64,000 bases of DNA from NCBI GenBank assembly GCA_900541145.1, contig UQIH01000010.1:17505-81504 (forward strand), in the 5' to 3' direction. The notes under the pieces were generated by a model. The model saw only the letters and a list, made by a program, of their open reading frames with translations, did not search any database and had not been told where the DNA came from. Below, one piece after another: positions 43,006-51,788 of the stretch. The stretch's first letter is position 1. Each line of letters begins with the position of its first letter. This stretch comes from an uncultured Collinsella sp. (GTDB lineage: Bacteria; Actinomycetota; Coriobacteriia; Coriobacteriales; Coriobacteriaceae). The position numbers were made by a program, and so were the translations under genes.

Positions 43006-43905
43006 ATGAGCGAGGAAGTCATGAACACCGTCGAGGCTGTACTCGGCAAGGCAGACGCCCCCACCATCGAGATCGCCGCTCACGCCGGCACCTGCTACGG
43101 CGTGCAGCGTGCACTCGATATGGCGCTGGCCGCCGCCCCGCAGGTGGGGGAGAACGCTCAGGTCCACACCCTGGGCCCGCTCATCCATAACCCCATCGTG
43201 GTGCGCGAGCTTTCCGAGGCGGGCGTCGGTCTGGCCGACACCCTGGACGATGCCGCATCGGGCACCGTGATCATTCGCGCACACGGCGTGGTGCCGCAGG
43301 TGATCGAGGCCGCTCGCGAGCGCGGCCTCAACGTGGTCGATGCCACCTGTCCCTACGTCAAGAAGGTCCACGTGGCCGCCGAGCGCCTGGTGCGCGAGGG
43401 CTATCGCGTGCTCGTCGTGGGCGAGCCGGGCCATCCCGAGGTTGAGGGCATCCTGGGCCATGCCGGCGATGACGCGCAGGTCGTGAGCTGCGCCGACGAT
43501 GCAGACGCGCTGCCGCTCAAGGGCAAGGTAGGCCTCGTTGTGCAGACCACCCAGACCGCGCAGAACTTGGCCGATGTCGTGGCTGCCATCACCCCGCGCG
43601 TGCAGGAGCTGCGTGTGATCAACACCATCTGCGCTGCTACGAGCGAGCGCCAGCAGGCGGCCGCCGCACTTGCCAACCGCTGTGATTGCATGGTCGTCGT
43701 GGGCGGAAAGAACTCGGGCAACACCCGCCGCCTGGCGCAAATCTGCACTGACGTCTGCGAGCACACGCATCACATCGAGGAAGCTTCCGAGCTCGAGGCC
43801 GCGTGGTTTACCGACGCGCGCCATATCGGTATCACCGCCGGAGCCTCCACCCCACAAGAACACATCGAACGCGCCGTTGCGCGCATCAAGGAGCTTTGCC
43901 GCTAA
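43006..43905 (+). CDS. ispH: 4-hydroxy-3-methylbut-2-enyl diphosphate reductase
   Basis: Last enzyme of the MEP isoprenoid pathway, with a 4Fe-4S cluster held by three Cys. They are visible in AGTCYGVQRAL, DATCPYVKKVH and NTICAATSERQQ. HTLGPLIHNP and RAHGV supply substrate-binding residues. ATG 43006 begins a 299-residue protein; ATG 43021, behind GAGGAA, is an alternative start. Translation is likely coupled with plsC, whose stop is 2 nt upstream. Confidence 0.95.
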   Translation: MSEEVMNTVEAVLGKADAPTIEIAAHAGTCYGVQRALDMALAAAPQVGENAQVHTLGPLIHNPIVVRELSEAGVGLADTLDDAASGTVIIRAHGVVPQVIEAARERGLNVVDATCPYVKKVHVAAERLVREGYRVLVVGEPGHPEVEGILGHAGDDAQVVSCADDADALPLKGKVGLVVQTTQTAQNLADVVAAITPRVQELRVINTICAATSERQQAAAALANRCDCMVVVGGKNSGNTRRLAQICTDVCEHTHHIEEASELEAAWFTDARHIGITAGASTPQEHIERAVARIKELCR

Positions 43906-43907
43906 TC

Positions 43908-45350
43908 ATGGACCAGACCGTACCCGCATACGCCGCCGAGGTGGCCGATTACGGGCGCAGCCGCGACCCCGAGCCGGGTGAGGGCGCGCTCGTTAAGAAC
44001 GTGCGTCCCGAATCGCCCGCATGGGATGTGGGTATCGAGCCGGGCATGCGCGTGCTCACGGTCAACGGCGAGCAACTCACCGACATGATCGTCTGGCTTT
44101 GGGAAGCAGACGACGATACCGTCGAGCTGGAGGTATTCGATCCGCGCGACGGCACTGTCACCCCCGTGGAGCTCGACCGTTTTCCCGGTGAGGATTGGGG
44201 TCTTGAGTTCGACGGCCCCATCTTTGACGGCATGCGTACCTGTGTAAACGCCTGCGTGTTCTGCTTTATGACGATGCTGCCCAAGGGCGGCCGCTCCACG
44301 CTCTACATTCGCGACGACGACTATCGCCTGAGCTTTTTACAGGGTAACTTTGTCACGCTCACGAACCTTTCCGACGAGGACGTGCAAAACGTTATCAATC
44401 GCAACATGAGTCCGATGAACGTGTCGGTCCATGCCGTGAGCCCCGACGTCCGCCGCCGCATGATGGGCCGCAACGCCCAGCGCGGCATGGACGTGCTCGA
44501 GGCCATCATGGCCGCCGGCATCGAGATTCATGCGCAGATTGTGCTGTGCCCCGGCATGAACGACGGCGAGGAGCTGGAAAAGACCTTACGCTTTTGCGAG
44601 GAGCACGAGCAGATCACCAGCCTGGGCATTGTGCCGCTTGGTTTTACCAAGCATCAGAATCGTTTTAGCTGGTCCTACAGCGATAAGCCCGAGCTGGCGC
44701 GCGAGACCATCGCCATGATCCGGCCTTTCCAGGACCGTGCCTTCGAGCGATTTGGCCGCCATACCTTCCAGATGAGCGACGAGTTCTATCTGGACGCCGG
44801 CATCGAGCCGCCCGAGGCCGATTTCTACGACGGCTACCCGCAGTACTACGACGGCATCGGCATGATCCGCTCGTATCTGGACGAGACAGACGATGTCCTT
44901 GCCGCCGACGCCGAGCGCCTTGCCAGCGTTCGCAAGGCTATGACCGCCCGCGACCAGCACCTGGTATGTCTTTCGGGCGCCAGCGCACGCGATACCGTGG
45001 CGCGCTTCGTGGAGTCTCCACAGGGCCTTTCCGGCACCGTCACGGCCATCAAGAACCGCTACTTTGGCGGCAACGTGGACGTGACCGGCCTCATCGTCGC
45101 GAGCGATATCCTTGAGCAGCTGCCGCAAGACCTGTCGGGGGTTATGCTCTTTGTGCCTAAGCTCATGTTCAACGCTGACGGCATGACGCTTGACGAGTAT
45201 CATCGTGAAGATTTACTCGCAAGCCTTACCAGTCGCGGCGCCGAGGTTCATGTGGTGTCGACCATGCCGCATGAGCTGCTCGATACCCTGGAGCGCATCC
45301 TTGGCATTGTGCCCGCAGACTCTAACACTTCCACTGACCCTACCCATTAA
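43908..45350 (+). CDS. DUF512 radical SAM protein with PDZ-like N-terminus
   Basis: A 480-residue protein. The PDZ-like start VRPESPAWDVGIEPGMRVLT is followed by a radical SAM region whose cluster-binding Cys are in TCVNACVFCF (CxxxCxxC), then DDYRLSFLQGNFVTLTNL and the C-terminal DUF512 domain. In other bacteria this family sits directly before der, as here. Its reaction is unknown. The AAGGAG upstream is 15 bases from ATG 43908, an unusually long spacing. Confidence 0.88.
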   Translation: MDQTVPAYAAEVADYGRSRDPEPGEGALVKNVRPESPAWDVGIEPGMRVLTVNGEQLTDMIVWLWEADDDTVELEVFDPRDGTVTPVELDRFPGEDWGLEFDGPIFDGMRTCVNACVFCFMTMLPKGGRSTLYIRDDDYRLSFLQGNFVTLTNLSDEDVQNVINRNMSPMNVSVHAVSPDVRRRMMGRNAQRGMDVLEAIMAAGIEIHAQIVLCPGMNDGEELEKTLRFCEEHEQITSLGIVPLGFTKHQNRFSWSYSDKPELARETIAMIRPFQDRAFERFGRHTFQMSDEFYLDAGIEPPEADFYDGYPQYYDGIGMIRSYLDETDDVLAADAERLASVRKAMTARDQHLVCLSGASARDTVARFVESPQGLSGTVTAIKNRYFGGNVDVTGLIVASDILEQLPQDLSGVMLFVPKLMFNADGMTLDEYHREDLLASLTSRGAEVHVVSTMPHELLDTLERILGIVPADSNTSTDPTH

Positions 45351-45360
45351 AGGAGAGCAG

Positions 45361-46695
45361 ATGAAACCTATCGTCGCCGTCGTCGGACGCCCCAACGTGG
45401 GCAAGTCCACGCTCGTTAACCGCCTGGCCCAGACCTCGGACGCCATCGTCCACGAGTCCCGCGGCGTCACGCGCGACCGCTCGTATCACACGGCCGATTG
45501 GAACGGCCGTGAGTTTACCATCGTCGACACGGGCGGTATCGAGCCGCTCAAGAGCGACGACGTTTTTGCAACGTCCATCCGCGACCAGGCCCTTGCCGCA
45601 GCCGAGGAAGCCGCCGTCATTCTGTTTGTGGTCGACGGCCGCACCGGCGTCACCGAGGAGGACGAGTCGGTCGCCCGCATGCTCAAGCGCTGCGACAAGC
45701 CGGTCTTTCTGCTGGTGAACAAACTCGACAACCCCGATCGCGAGAACGACAGCATCTGGGAGTTCTATTCGCTCGGCATCGGTGAGCCCACGCCGCTCTC
45801 GGCCCTGCATGGCCATGGCACGGGCGACCTGCTCGACGATATCGTGGCCCTGCTTCCGGAGGAAGAGGACGAGGTCGCCGATGAGTTCCCCGACGCGCTG
45901 AACGTCGCCATCATCGGCCGCCCCAATGCCGGTAAGTCGTCGCTGTTCAACCGCATCTTGGGCGCCGACCGCTCCATCGTCTCGAACATCGCCGGCACCA
46001 CGCGCGACGCCATCGACACCGTCGTGGAGCGCAACGGCAAGCATTACCGCATGGTCGACACCGCGGGCATTCGCAAGAAGAGCACCGTGTACGAGAATAT
46101 CGAGTACTACTCGATGGTCCGCGGCCTGCGCGCCATCGACCGCGCCGACGTGGCGCTGCTCGTCGTCGACGCCTCCGTGGGCGTCACCGAGCAGGACCAG
46201 AAGGTCATGGGCTTGGCTATCGAGCGCGGCTGCGCCATCGTGGTGCTGCTCAACAAGTGGGACCTGCTCGACGATGACCGCAAGCGCGAGGCCTGTATGG
46301 AGACCATTGACCGCCGTCTGGGCGTCATGGCTCCCTGGGCCCAGTACCTGCGCATCTCTGCCCTGACTGGCCGCAGCGTCGAGAAGATCTGGGCGATGGT
46401 CGACGCCGCCGAGAAGACGCGTTCGCAAAAGATCAGCACCTCGCGCCTTAATACGTTCCTCACCGACCTGCGCGAGTTCGGCCACACCGTGGTGGACGGC
46501 AAGCGCCGCCTGCGCATGCACTACGTGACCCAGACGGGCGTCAACCCGCCGACGTTCACGTTCTTCGTCAACCACAGCGACCTGGTCAACGACACCTACC
46601 AGCGCTACGTGGAGAACCGCATGCGTTCGACCTTCGATTTTGCCGGTACGCCCATTCGACTCTTCTTTAGGAAGAAGGAGCAAAAGGATGCTTAA
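45361..46695 (+). CDS. der: Ribosome biogenesis GTPase Der (EngA)
   Basis: A 444-residue double GTPase needed for 50S assembly. GTPase 1 has GRPNVGKSTL, DTGG and NKLD; GTPase 2 has GRPNAGKSSL, DTAGIRKK and NKWD. The C-terminal KH-like domain has the signature TQTGVNPPTFTFFVN. ATG 45361 with AAAGGAG is the clear start. It follows the radical SAM gene by 10 nt and overlaps plsY by 8 nt. Confidence 0.97.
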   Translation: MKPIVAVVGRPNVGKSTLVNRLAQTSDAIVHESRGVTRDRSYHTADWNGREFTIVDTGGIEPLKSDDVFATSIRDQALAAAEEAAVILFVVDGRTGVTEEDESVARMLKRCDKPVFLLVNKLDNPDRENDSIWEFYSLGIGEPTPLSALHGHGTGDLLDDIVALLPEEEDEVADEFPDALNVAIIGRPNAGKSSLFNRILGADRSIVSNIAGTTRDAIDTVVERNGKHYRMVDTAGIRKKSTVYENIEYYSMVRGLRAIDRADVALLVVDASVGVTEQDQKVMGLAIERGCAIVVLLNKWDLLDDDRKREACMETIDRRLGVMAPWAQYLRISALTGRSVEKIWAMVDAAEKTRSQKISTSRLNTFLTDLREFGHTVVDGKRRLRMHYVTQTGVNPPTFTFFVNHSDLVNDTYQRYVENRMRSTFDFAGTPIRLFFRKKEQKDA

Positions 46696-47371
46696 TCCGA
46701 TCCTGCTGACCGCCATCTGCGCCGTGGTCTCGTTCTTTATCGGAGCGATTCCGTTTGGCCTGATCCTGGGCCGCGTGTTCAACCACACGGACATTCGCAA
46801 GGCGGGCTCCGGCAACATCGGCACCACCAACGCCCTGCGCGTAGCCGGCCCCAAGGTGGCCGCGCTCACGCTGCTGCTCGACTGCCTCAAGGGCGCCATC
46901 TGCGTCCTTATCGCCCGTCCACTCATCGCGAGCGTGGGCTATGGCTTTCCCGTGAGCATCATGGCTCCTGGTGCCGCCGGTGACTGGATGATCGGCGTCA
47001 TTTGCCTGGCTGCCGTGTGGGGACATATCTTCTCGCCCTACCTCAACTTCCACGGCGGTAAGGGTATCGCCGTGGGCCTGGGCGTAATTCTTGCCTGGTA
47101 CTGGCCCATTGGCCTATCGCTGCTGGGCATGTTTATCGTGGCCGTCGCCATCACCAAGTTTGTGTCGGTGGGCTCGCTCGCCGCTGCCATCGGACTTCCC
47201 ATCGCTGCCTGCGCGGTCTTTCCGTACAGCAGCCTGGGCCTCAAGTTTTGCATGGCGCTAATCGGCATCACCGTGGTGTGGGCCCATCGCGCGAACATCA
47301 AAAAGCTCATGACCGGTAAGGAGTCCAAGCTCTCGTTTACCAAGCGCGTCACCGAGCCCGACGATAAGTAG
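46688..47371 (+). CDS. plsY: Acyl-phosphate:glycerol-3-phosphate acyltransferase
   Basis: First acyl transfer of phospholipid synthesis, from acyl-phosphate to glycerol-3-phosphate. A 227-residue membrane protein with about five to seven segments. The three conserved cytoplasmic motifs are IPFGLILGR, RKAGSGNIGTTNALR and FHGGKGIAVGLGV. It is placed between der and gpsA, and gpsA supplies its glycerol-3-phosphate. Confidence 0.95.
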   Translation: MLNPILLTAICAVVSFFIGAIPFGLILGRVFNHTDIRKAGSGNIGTTNALRVAGPKVAALTLLLDCLKGAICVLIARPLIASVGYGFPVSIMAPGAAGDWMIGVICLAAVWGHIFSPYLNFHGGKGIAVGLGVILAWYWPIGLSLLGMFIVAVAITKFVSVGSLAAAIGLPIAACAVFPYSSLGLKFCMALIGITVVWAHRANIKKLMTGKESKLSFTKRVTEPDDK

Positions 47372-47380
47372 GAGAGAGTC

Positions 47381-48388
47381 ATGAATGTTGCGCTGATTGG
47401 CTCCGGCTCCTGGGGAACCGCCGTCGCCGGCCTTGCCGCTGCGCGAGCCGAGCGCGTGACCATGTGGGCCCATAGCGAGCAGACGGCCGCCGGCATTAAC
47501 GGTGAGCATCGCAACCCCCGCTATCTGGTGGACTACGTGCTGCCGGAAAACGTTGTCGCCACGACCGAGCTCGCCCAGGCGCTCGACGGCGCCGAAGCCA
47601 TCATCTTTGCCGTGCCTTCGACGCACCTGCGCGACGTCTGCCACCAGGCGGCGCCGTTCATCGCGGACGAGACGCCGGTTCTGTGCCTCACCAAGGGCAT
47701 CGAGCCCGAGTCCGGCCTGCTCATGAGCGAGGTCATCGCCAGCGAGATCGGCAACGAGTCGCGCGTGGCGGCGCTCTCGGGCCCCAACCATGCCGAGGAA
47801 ATCTGCCGCGGCGGGCTTTCGGCCGCCGTCATCGCCAGTGAAGACCAGCAGGTGGGGGAGACCTTTAAGGAGCTGCTGCTTTCCACGGCCTTCCGCATCT
47901 ACCTGTCGCAGGATATGACGGGCGTCGAGGTCTGCGGCGCCATGAAAAACGTCATCGCTATCGTGTGCGGCATCTCTGCCGGTTCCGGTGCAGGCGATAA
48001 CACACTTGCCCTTATCATGACGCGCGGTCTGGCAGAGATCAGTCGCCTGGTGCACGCCCGCGGCGGTCAAGCCATGACCTGCATGGGGCTTGCCGGCATG
48101 GGCGACCTTATCGCTACCTGCACCTCCGAGCATTCGCGCAACCGGACCTTTGGCTACGAGTTCGCTCATGGCGTGTCGCTCGACGAGTACCAGGCACGCA
48201 CGCATATGGTGGTCGAGGGTGCCGTCGCGGCTCGCAGTGTCAGCGAACTCGCCCGTTCACTGGGCGTAGACATTCCGCTCACCTTTGCCGTGGAGCAAAC
48301 GCTCTACAACGGTGTTACTTTGGATAGGGCGCTCGAGATTCTCACCGACCGCGTCCCCTCTCAAGAGTTCTACGGACTCGCCGACTAG
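47381..48388 (+). CDS. gpsA: Glycerol-3-phosphate dehydrogenase [NAD(P)+]
   Basis: Reduces dihydroxyacetone phosphate to glycerol-3-phosphate. The N-terminal NAD loop is IGSGSWGTAVAGLAA. The catalytic Lys region is CGAMKNVIAIVCGISAGSGAG, and AGMGDLIATCTSEHSRNR completes the active site. 335 residues, normal length. It begins 9 nt after plsY with GGAGAGAG. Confidence 0.96.
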   Translation: MNVALIGSGSWGTAVAGLAAARAERVTMWAHSEQTAAGINGEHRNPRYLVDYVLPENVVATTELAQALDGAEAIIFAVPSTHLRDVCHQAAPFIADETPVLCLTKGIEPESGLLMSEVIASEIGNESRVAALSGPNHAEEICRGGLSAAVIASEDQQVGETFKELLLSTAFRIYLSQDMTGVEVCGAMKNVIAIVCGISAGSGAGDNTLALIMTRGLAEISRLVHARGGQAMTCMGLAGMGDLIATCTSEHSRNRTFGYEFAHGVSLDEYQARTHMVVEGAVAARSVSELARSLGVDIPLTFAVEQTLYNGVTLDRALEILTDRVPSQEFYGLAD

Positions 48389-48406
48389 CGCAGAAAGGCT
48401 ACTACC

Positions 48407-49078
48407 ATGGGTTCCATCAAAATCGCTCCATCCGTCCTCTCGGCCGATATGGCCAACCTCAAGGGCGAGCTCGACAAAATCGCCGGTGCCGACTACGTGC
48501 ACTTCGACGTCATGGACGGTCACTTTACCGGCAACCTGACCTTTGGCGTTGACATCCTTAAGGCCGTCAAGCGCTCCACCGATGTGCCGGTCGACGCGCA
48601 CCTGATGGTATCGAACCCCGACGAGACGGTCGATTGGTACGCCGACGCCGGTGCCGACATGATCACCGTGCACTACGAGGTCTCCACGCACCTGCACCGC
48701 ACGCTCACCCATCTGCAGCAGCGCGGCGTCAAGGCCGGTGTGGTGCTCAATCCCGCCACGCCCGTCTGCGTGCTCGAAAGCATCATCGATGTTGTCGACA
48801 TGGTGCTGCTCATGAGCGTGAACCCCGGCTTTGGCGGCCAGAGCTTTATCCCCGGTACCATTGCCAAACTGCACGAGCTCAAGGCCATGTGCGAGCGTCA
48901 CGGCGTTTCGCCCCTCATCGAGGTCGACGGCGGTATCTCTTCCAAGAACATCGCCGAGGTCGTCAAGGCCGGTGCCAATGTCCTGGTGGCCGGTTCCGCC
49001 GTATTTAAATCCGAAGATCCCGCTGCCGAGGTTGCGCTGCTGCAGAAGCTGGGCAACGAGGCCGCACAGGAGGCATAA
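48407..49078 (+). CDS. rpe: Ribulose-phosphate 3-epimerase
   Basis: Interconverts ribulose-5-phosphate and xylulose-5-phosphate. A TIM barrel of 223 residues with IAPSVLSADMANLKGEL, HFDVMDGHF, DAHLMV, VNPGFGGQSFIP and EVDGGISSKN, covering all metal- and phosphate-binding motifs. It lies 18 nt after gpsA and is likely in the same transcript. Confidence 0.96.
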   Translation: MGSIKIAPSVLSADMANLKGELDKIAGADYVHFDVMDGHFTGNLTFGVDILKAVKRSTDVPVDAHLMVSNPDETVDWYADAGADMITVHYEVSTHLHRTLTHLQQRGVKAGVVLNPATPVCVLESIIDVVDMVLLMSVNPGFGGQSFIPGTIAKLHELKAMCERHGVSPLIEVDGGISSKNIAEVVKAGANVLVAGSAVFKSEDPAAEVALLQKLGNEAAQEA

Positions 49079-49084
49079 ACCTTT

Positions 49085-50263
49085 ATGACCGCAGGTCAAA
49101 ACCGCATACCCGTGAATCTTGACTACGCCGCCTCGACGCCCATGCGCGCCGAGGCGCTCCTTGCGCAGCGCGAATATGACGACAGCGAGCTTGCCGGCGT
49201 CAACCCCAACTCGCTGCACTCGCTCGGCCGCAAGGCCGCCGCGCGCCTGGAGGTTGCCCGTCGCGAGATCGCCCATAGCTTTGGCGCACGCGTCCGCCCG
49301 TCCGAGATCGTCCTGACCAACGGCGGTACAGAAGCAAACCAGCTGGCGCTGCTCGGTCTTGCAGAGGGCGCTCGTCAGCGCGATCGCAAGCGCGACCGCG
49401 TGATCGTGTCGGCCATCGAGCACGATTCGATTCTGGATAACCTGCCGCTGCTGCGTGCCGCCGGCTTTGCCGTCGACCTGGTGCAGCCCTGCCGCATGGG
49501 CTACATTGAGCCTGCCACGCTTGTCGAGCTGCTAGGCGACGACGTGGCGCTCGTGAGCATTATGGTTGCCAACAACGAGACCGGCGTGGTGCAGCCCATC
49601 CGGGAGCTGACCGCCGCTGCACATGCTGTCGGCGCCCTGTTCCACACCGATGCCATCCAGGGTTATCTGCATATTCCGCTCGATGTCACCGAGCTGGGCG
49701 TCGATGCTATGACCGTTGCCGCGCACAAGATCGGCGGCCCCGTGGCATCCGGCGCACTCTACCTTAAGAACCGCACGCCGCTGCGTCCGCGCATCTTTGG
49801 CGGTGGACAGGAAGCCGGACGTCGTGCCGGCACGCAGGACCTGCGCACGCAGCTGGCCTTTGCCGCCGCCGCCTCCGCGCTGTTGCCGACCGTGGCCCAG
49901 GAGCGCACGACGCTGCAGGCCTTGTCCGACAAACTCTACGCCACGCTTACGGCTCATCCGCGCATTCACGCCACTATGGGCGACTATGCGCAGGCCGACC
50001 GTCTGCCCGGCATGGTATCGATCTACATTGACGGCATGGACTCCGAGGAGCTCATCATCAAGCTCGACGCCGCCGGCTTTGAGGTTTCGGCCGGCTCGGC
50101 GTGCTCGAGCGGCAGCATGGACCCGAGCCATGTTCTCAGCGCCATGGGCATTGGGCGCGAGCAGGCATTGGGCGCTCTGCGTATCTCGTTTGATGACCGT
50201 GTGAACCCTGCCGACCTGGACGACTTTGCCCAGACGCTGCTCTCGATCGTGGGTGCCGCATGA
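49085..50263 (+). CDS. Cysteine desulfurase (NifS/IscS family)
   Basis: A PLP enzyme supplying sulfur for Fe-S clusters or tRNA thiolation. It has NLDYAASTPMR, LTNGGTEANQLAL, HTDAIQGYLHI, the PLP-lysine region AAHKIGGPVASGALYL and the catalytic Cys loop SAGSACSSGSMDPSHVL. The short active-site loop is of the NifS/IscS class I type. 392 residues. It overlaps the next gene by 4 nt (ATGA). Confidence 0.93.
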   Translation: MTAGQNRIPVNLDYAASTPMRAEALLAQREYDDSELAGVNPNSLHSLGRKAAARLEVARREIAHSFGARVRPSEIVLTNGGTEANQLALLGLAEGARQRDRKRDRVIVSAIEHDSILDNLPLLRAAGFAVDLVQPCRMGYIEPATLVELLGDDVALVSIMVANNETGVVQPIRELTAAAHAVGALFHTDAIQGYLHIPLDVTELGVDAMTVAAHKIGGPVASGALYLKNRTPLRPRIFGGGQEAGRRAGTQDLRTQLAFAAAASALLPTVAQERTTLQALSDKLYATLTAHPRIHATMGDYAQADRLPGMVSIYIDGMDSEELIIKLDAAGFEVSAGSACSSGSMDPSHVLSAMGIGREQALGALRISFDDRVNPADLDDFAQTLLSIVGAA

Positions 50264-51069
50264 TCGTCGCCGAGCTTGAACGTGCGCTGCTGGAGCGCTA
50301 CCCCAAGGCGGACGCCGAGGGCTGGGATCATGTTGGGCTATCTGTGGGAGATCCCGCTGCAGAGATCACCGGTGTTGCCTGCGCACTCGATGCGACCGAA
50401 GCTAATGTTCGCCGCGCCCAAGAAGCCGGCGCAAACGTGCTGCTGACGCATCATCCTGTCTATATCAAGGCGCCCGAGGCGTTTTGTCCGGCTGATTCTG
50501 CGCATCCCCAGTGCAGCGCGGCGCTCTATGAGGCGGCTCGTTGCGGCGTGAGCATTATCTCGCTCCATACCAACCTGGACCGCTCGCACGAAGCCCGCGT
50601 CTGCCTGAGCGAGCTGCTGGGTGCCGCACCCGTGAGCTCACTGGAGCACGTGGACGACCCCGAGGCCACCGGCCTGGGCGCGCTTGCAACGCTCAACGAC
50701 CCGTGCACGCTGCGCGATCTTGCCGCCCGTGCTGCCACGGCCTTCGGAAGCGACCCGCGTGTATGGGGCGAAGCCGATCGCCCGTGCCGCACCGTCGCCA
50801 TTTTAGGCGGCTCCCTGGGCGACTTTGGAGAGCTCGCCATCGCCGCGAGCGCGGACGTTGTCGTGACGGGCGAGGCGGGCTACCACGTGGCGCAAGACCT
50901 TGCCTTGCGCGGACTACCAGTGATCCTGCTCGGCCATGACCGCTCCGAGGAGCCGTTCGTTGATATATTGATGAACTCTGCAGTTGACGCCGGGGTCGAC
51001 CCCCGTCATGCGATTAAAATACTGAACCCTTGCCAATGGTGGACTGTGACAAAAGGAGAGAACTTATGA
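50260..51069 (+). CDS. Nif3/YbgI-family dinuclear metal protein
   Basis: A 269-residue Nif3-like protein of the GTP cyclohydrolase I type 2 family. The opening GWDHVGLSVGDP, the metal-binding LLTHHPVYIK and SLHTNLDRS, and a C-terminal VVTGEAGYHVAQDLALRGLP followed by LGHDRSEEPF match the family. The exact role is unsettled in the literature. It overlaps the zinc-ribbon gene at ATGA. Confidence 0.88.
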   Translation: MIVAELERALLERYPKADAEGWDHVGLSVGDPAAEITGVACALDATEANVRRAQEAGANVLLTHHPVYIKAPEAFCPADSAHPQCSAALYEAARCGVSIISLHTNLDRSHEARVCLSELLGAAPVSSLEHVDDPEATGLGALATLNDPCTLRDLAARAATAFGSDPRVWGEADRPCRTVAILGGSLGDFGELAIAASADVVVTGEAGYHVAQDLALRGLPVILLGHDRSEEPFVDILMNSAVDAGVDPRHAIKILNPCQWWTVTKGENL

Positions 51070-51785
51070 GCGCCGGCGCTACGCTACTCAAGCTGCAACA
51101 GATCGATTTGGAGCTCGCCCGCAACAAGAGCGAACTTGCCAATATGCCGGAGCTCAAGGAGCTCGCCTCCAAGCGCAAGACCTATGTGAAGCTCAAGTCC
51201 GAAATGACCAAGCTCTACGCCCAGCGCAAGGACCTGGACATTGAGCTCGACGATCTCAACACCACCGAGATTCAGACCAACAACGCCATCGAGGCTGCCA
51301 AGAAGCGCCATGTCGACGGCTCCGACTACCGCGAGGTTCAGGACCTGGAGAATGAACTCGCCACCCTGGCCAAGCGTCTGGACAAGATTGAGCACACCCG
51401 CAAGGACGTCGTTGTCGCCCATAAGGAGGCGCTCGACCGCGAGGCCCGCGCGCAGGCAATCATCGCCAAGTTCGAGGAGGGCGTGAAGGCCGATACCAAG
51501 GCCGCCCGCGCCAAGGCTGCCGACCTGCAGGCTCAGATTGACGCCGCCGCTAAGGAGCGCACCGCGCTTGCTGCCACGCTGCCGGCCGACGTTCTCACCG
51601 ACTACGAGCGTCTGCTCAAGCAGTTCCGTGGCCTGGCCGTCGAGACCATCCAGGGCAACATCCCCACGGTCTGCCACACCGCGCTGCAGGCATCGTCCAT
51701 GAGCGACCTCAACCACGACGGTAGGTCAATTACGCACTGCCCGTACTGCCACCGCCTCCTGGTGCTCCCGAGCAAGGAAGCTTAA
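51066..51785 (+). CDS. Coiled-coil protein with C4-type zinc ribbon (CdsZ-like)
   Basis: A 239-residue protein, mostly a long coiled coil (residues ~5-180), with a small C-terminal zinc-ribbon-like end (IPTVCHTALQ ... HCPYCHRLLV). The usual first CxxC pair is reduced to a single Cys while the second pair is intact, so zinc binding may be altered. This family is commonly next to Nif3 proteins, as here, where it overlaps by 4 nt. Confidence 0.83.
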   Translation: MSAGATLLKLQQIDLELARNKSELANMPELKELASKRKTYVKLKSEMTKLYAQRKDLDIELDDLNTTEIQTNNAIEAAKKRHVDGSDYREVQDLENELATLAKRLDKIEHTRKDVVVAHKEALDREARAQAIIAKFEEGVKADTKAARAKAADLQAQIDAAAKERTALAATLPADVLTDYERLLKQFRGLAVETIQGNIPTVCHTALQASSMSDLNHDGRSITHCPYCHRLLVLPSKEA

Positions 51786-51788
51786 ACG

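Noticed and set aside
45340..46926. Minus-strand 528-codon frame opposite der
   Set aside because: Shadow of the Der coding frame; no motif of its own.
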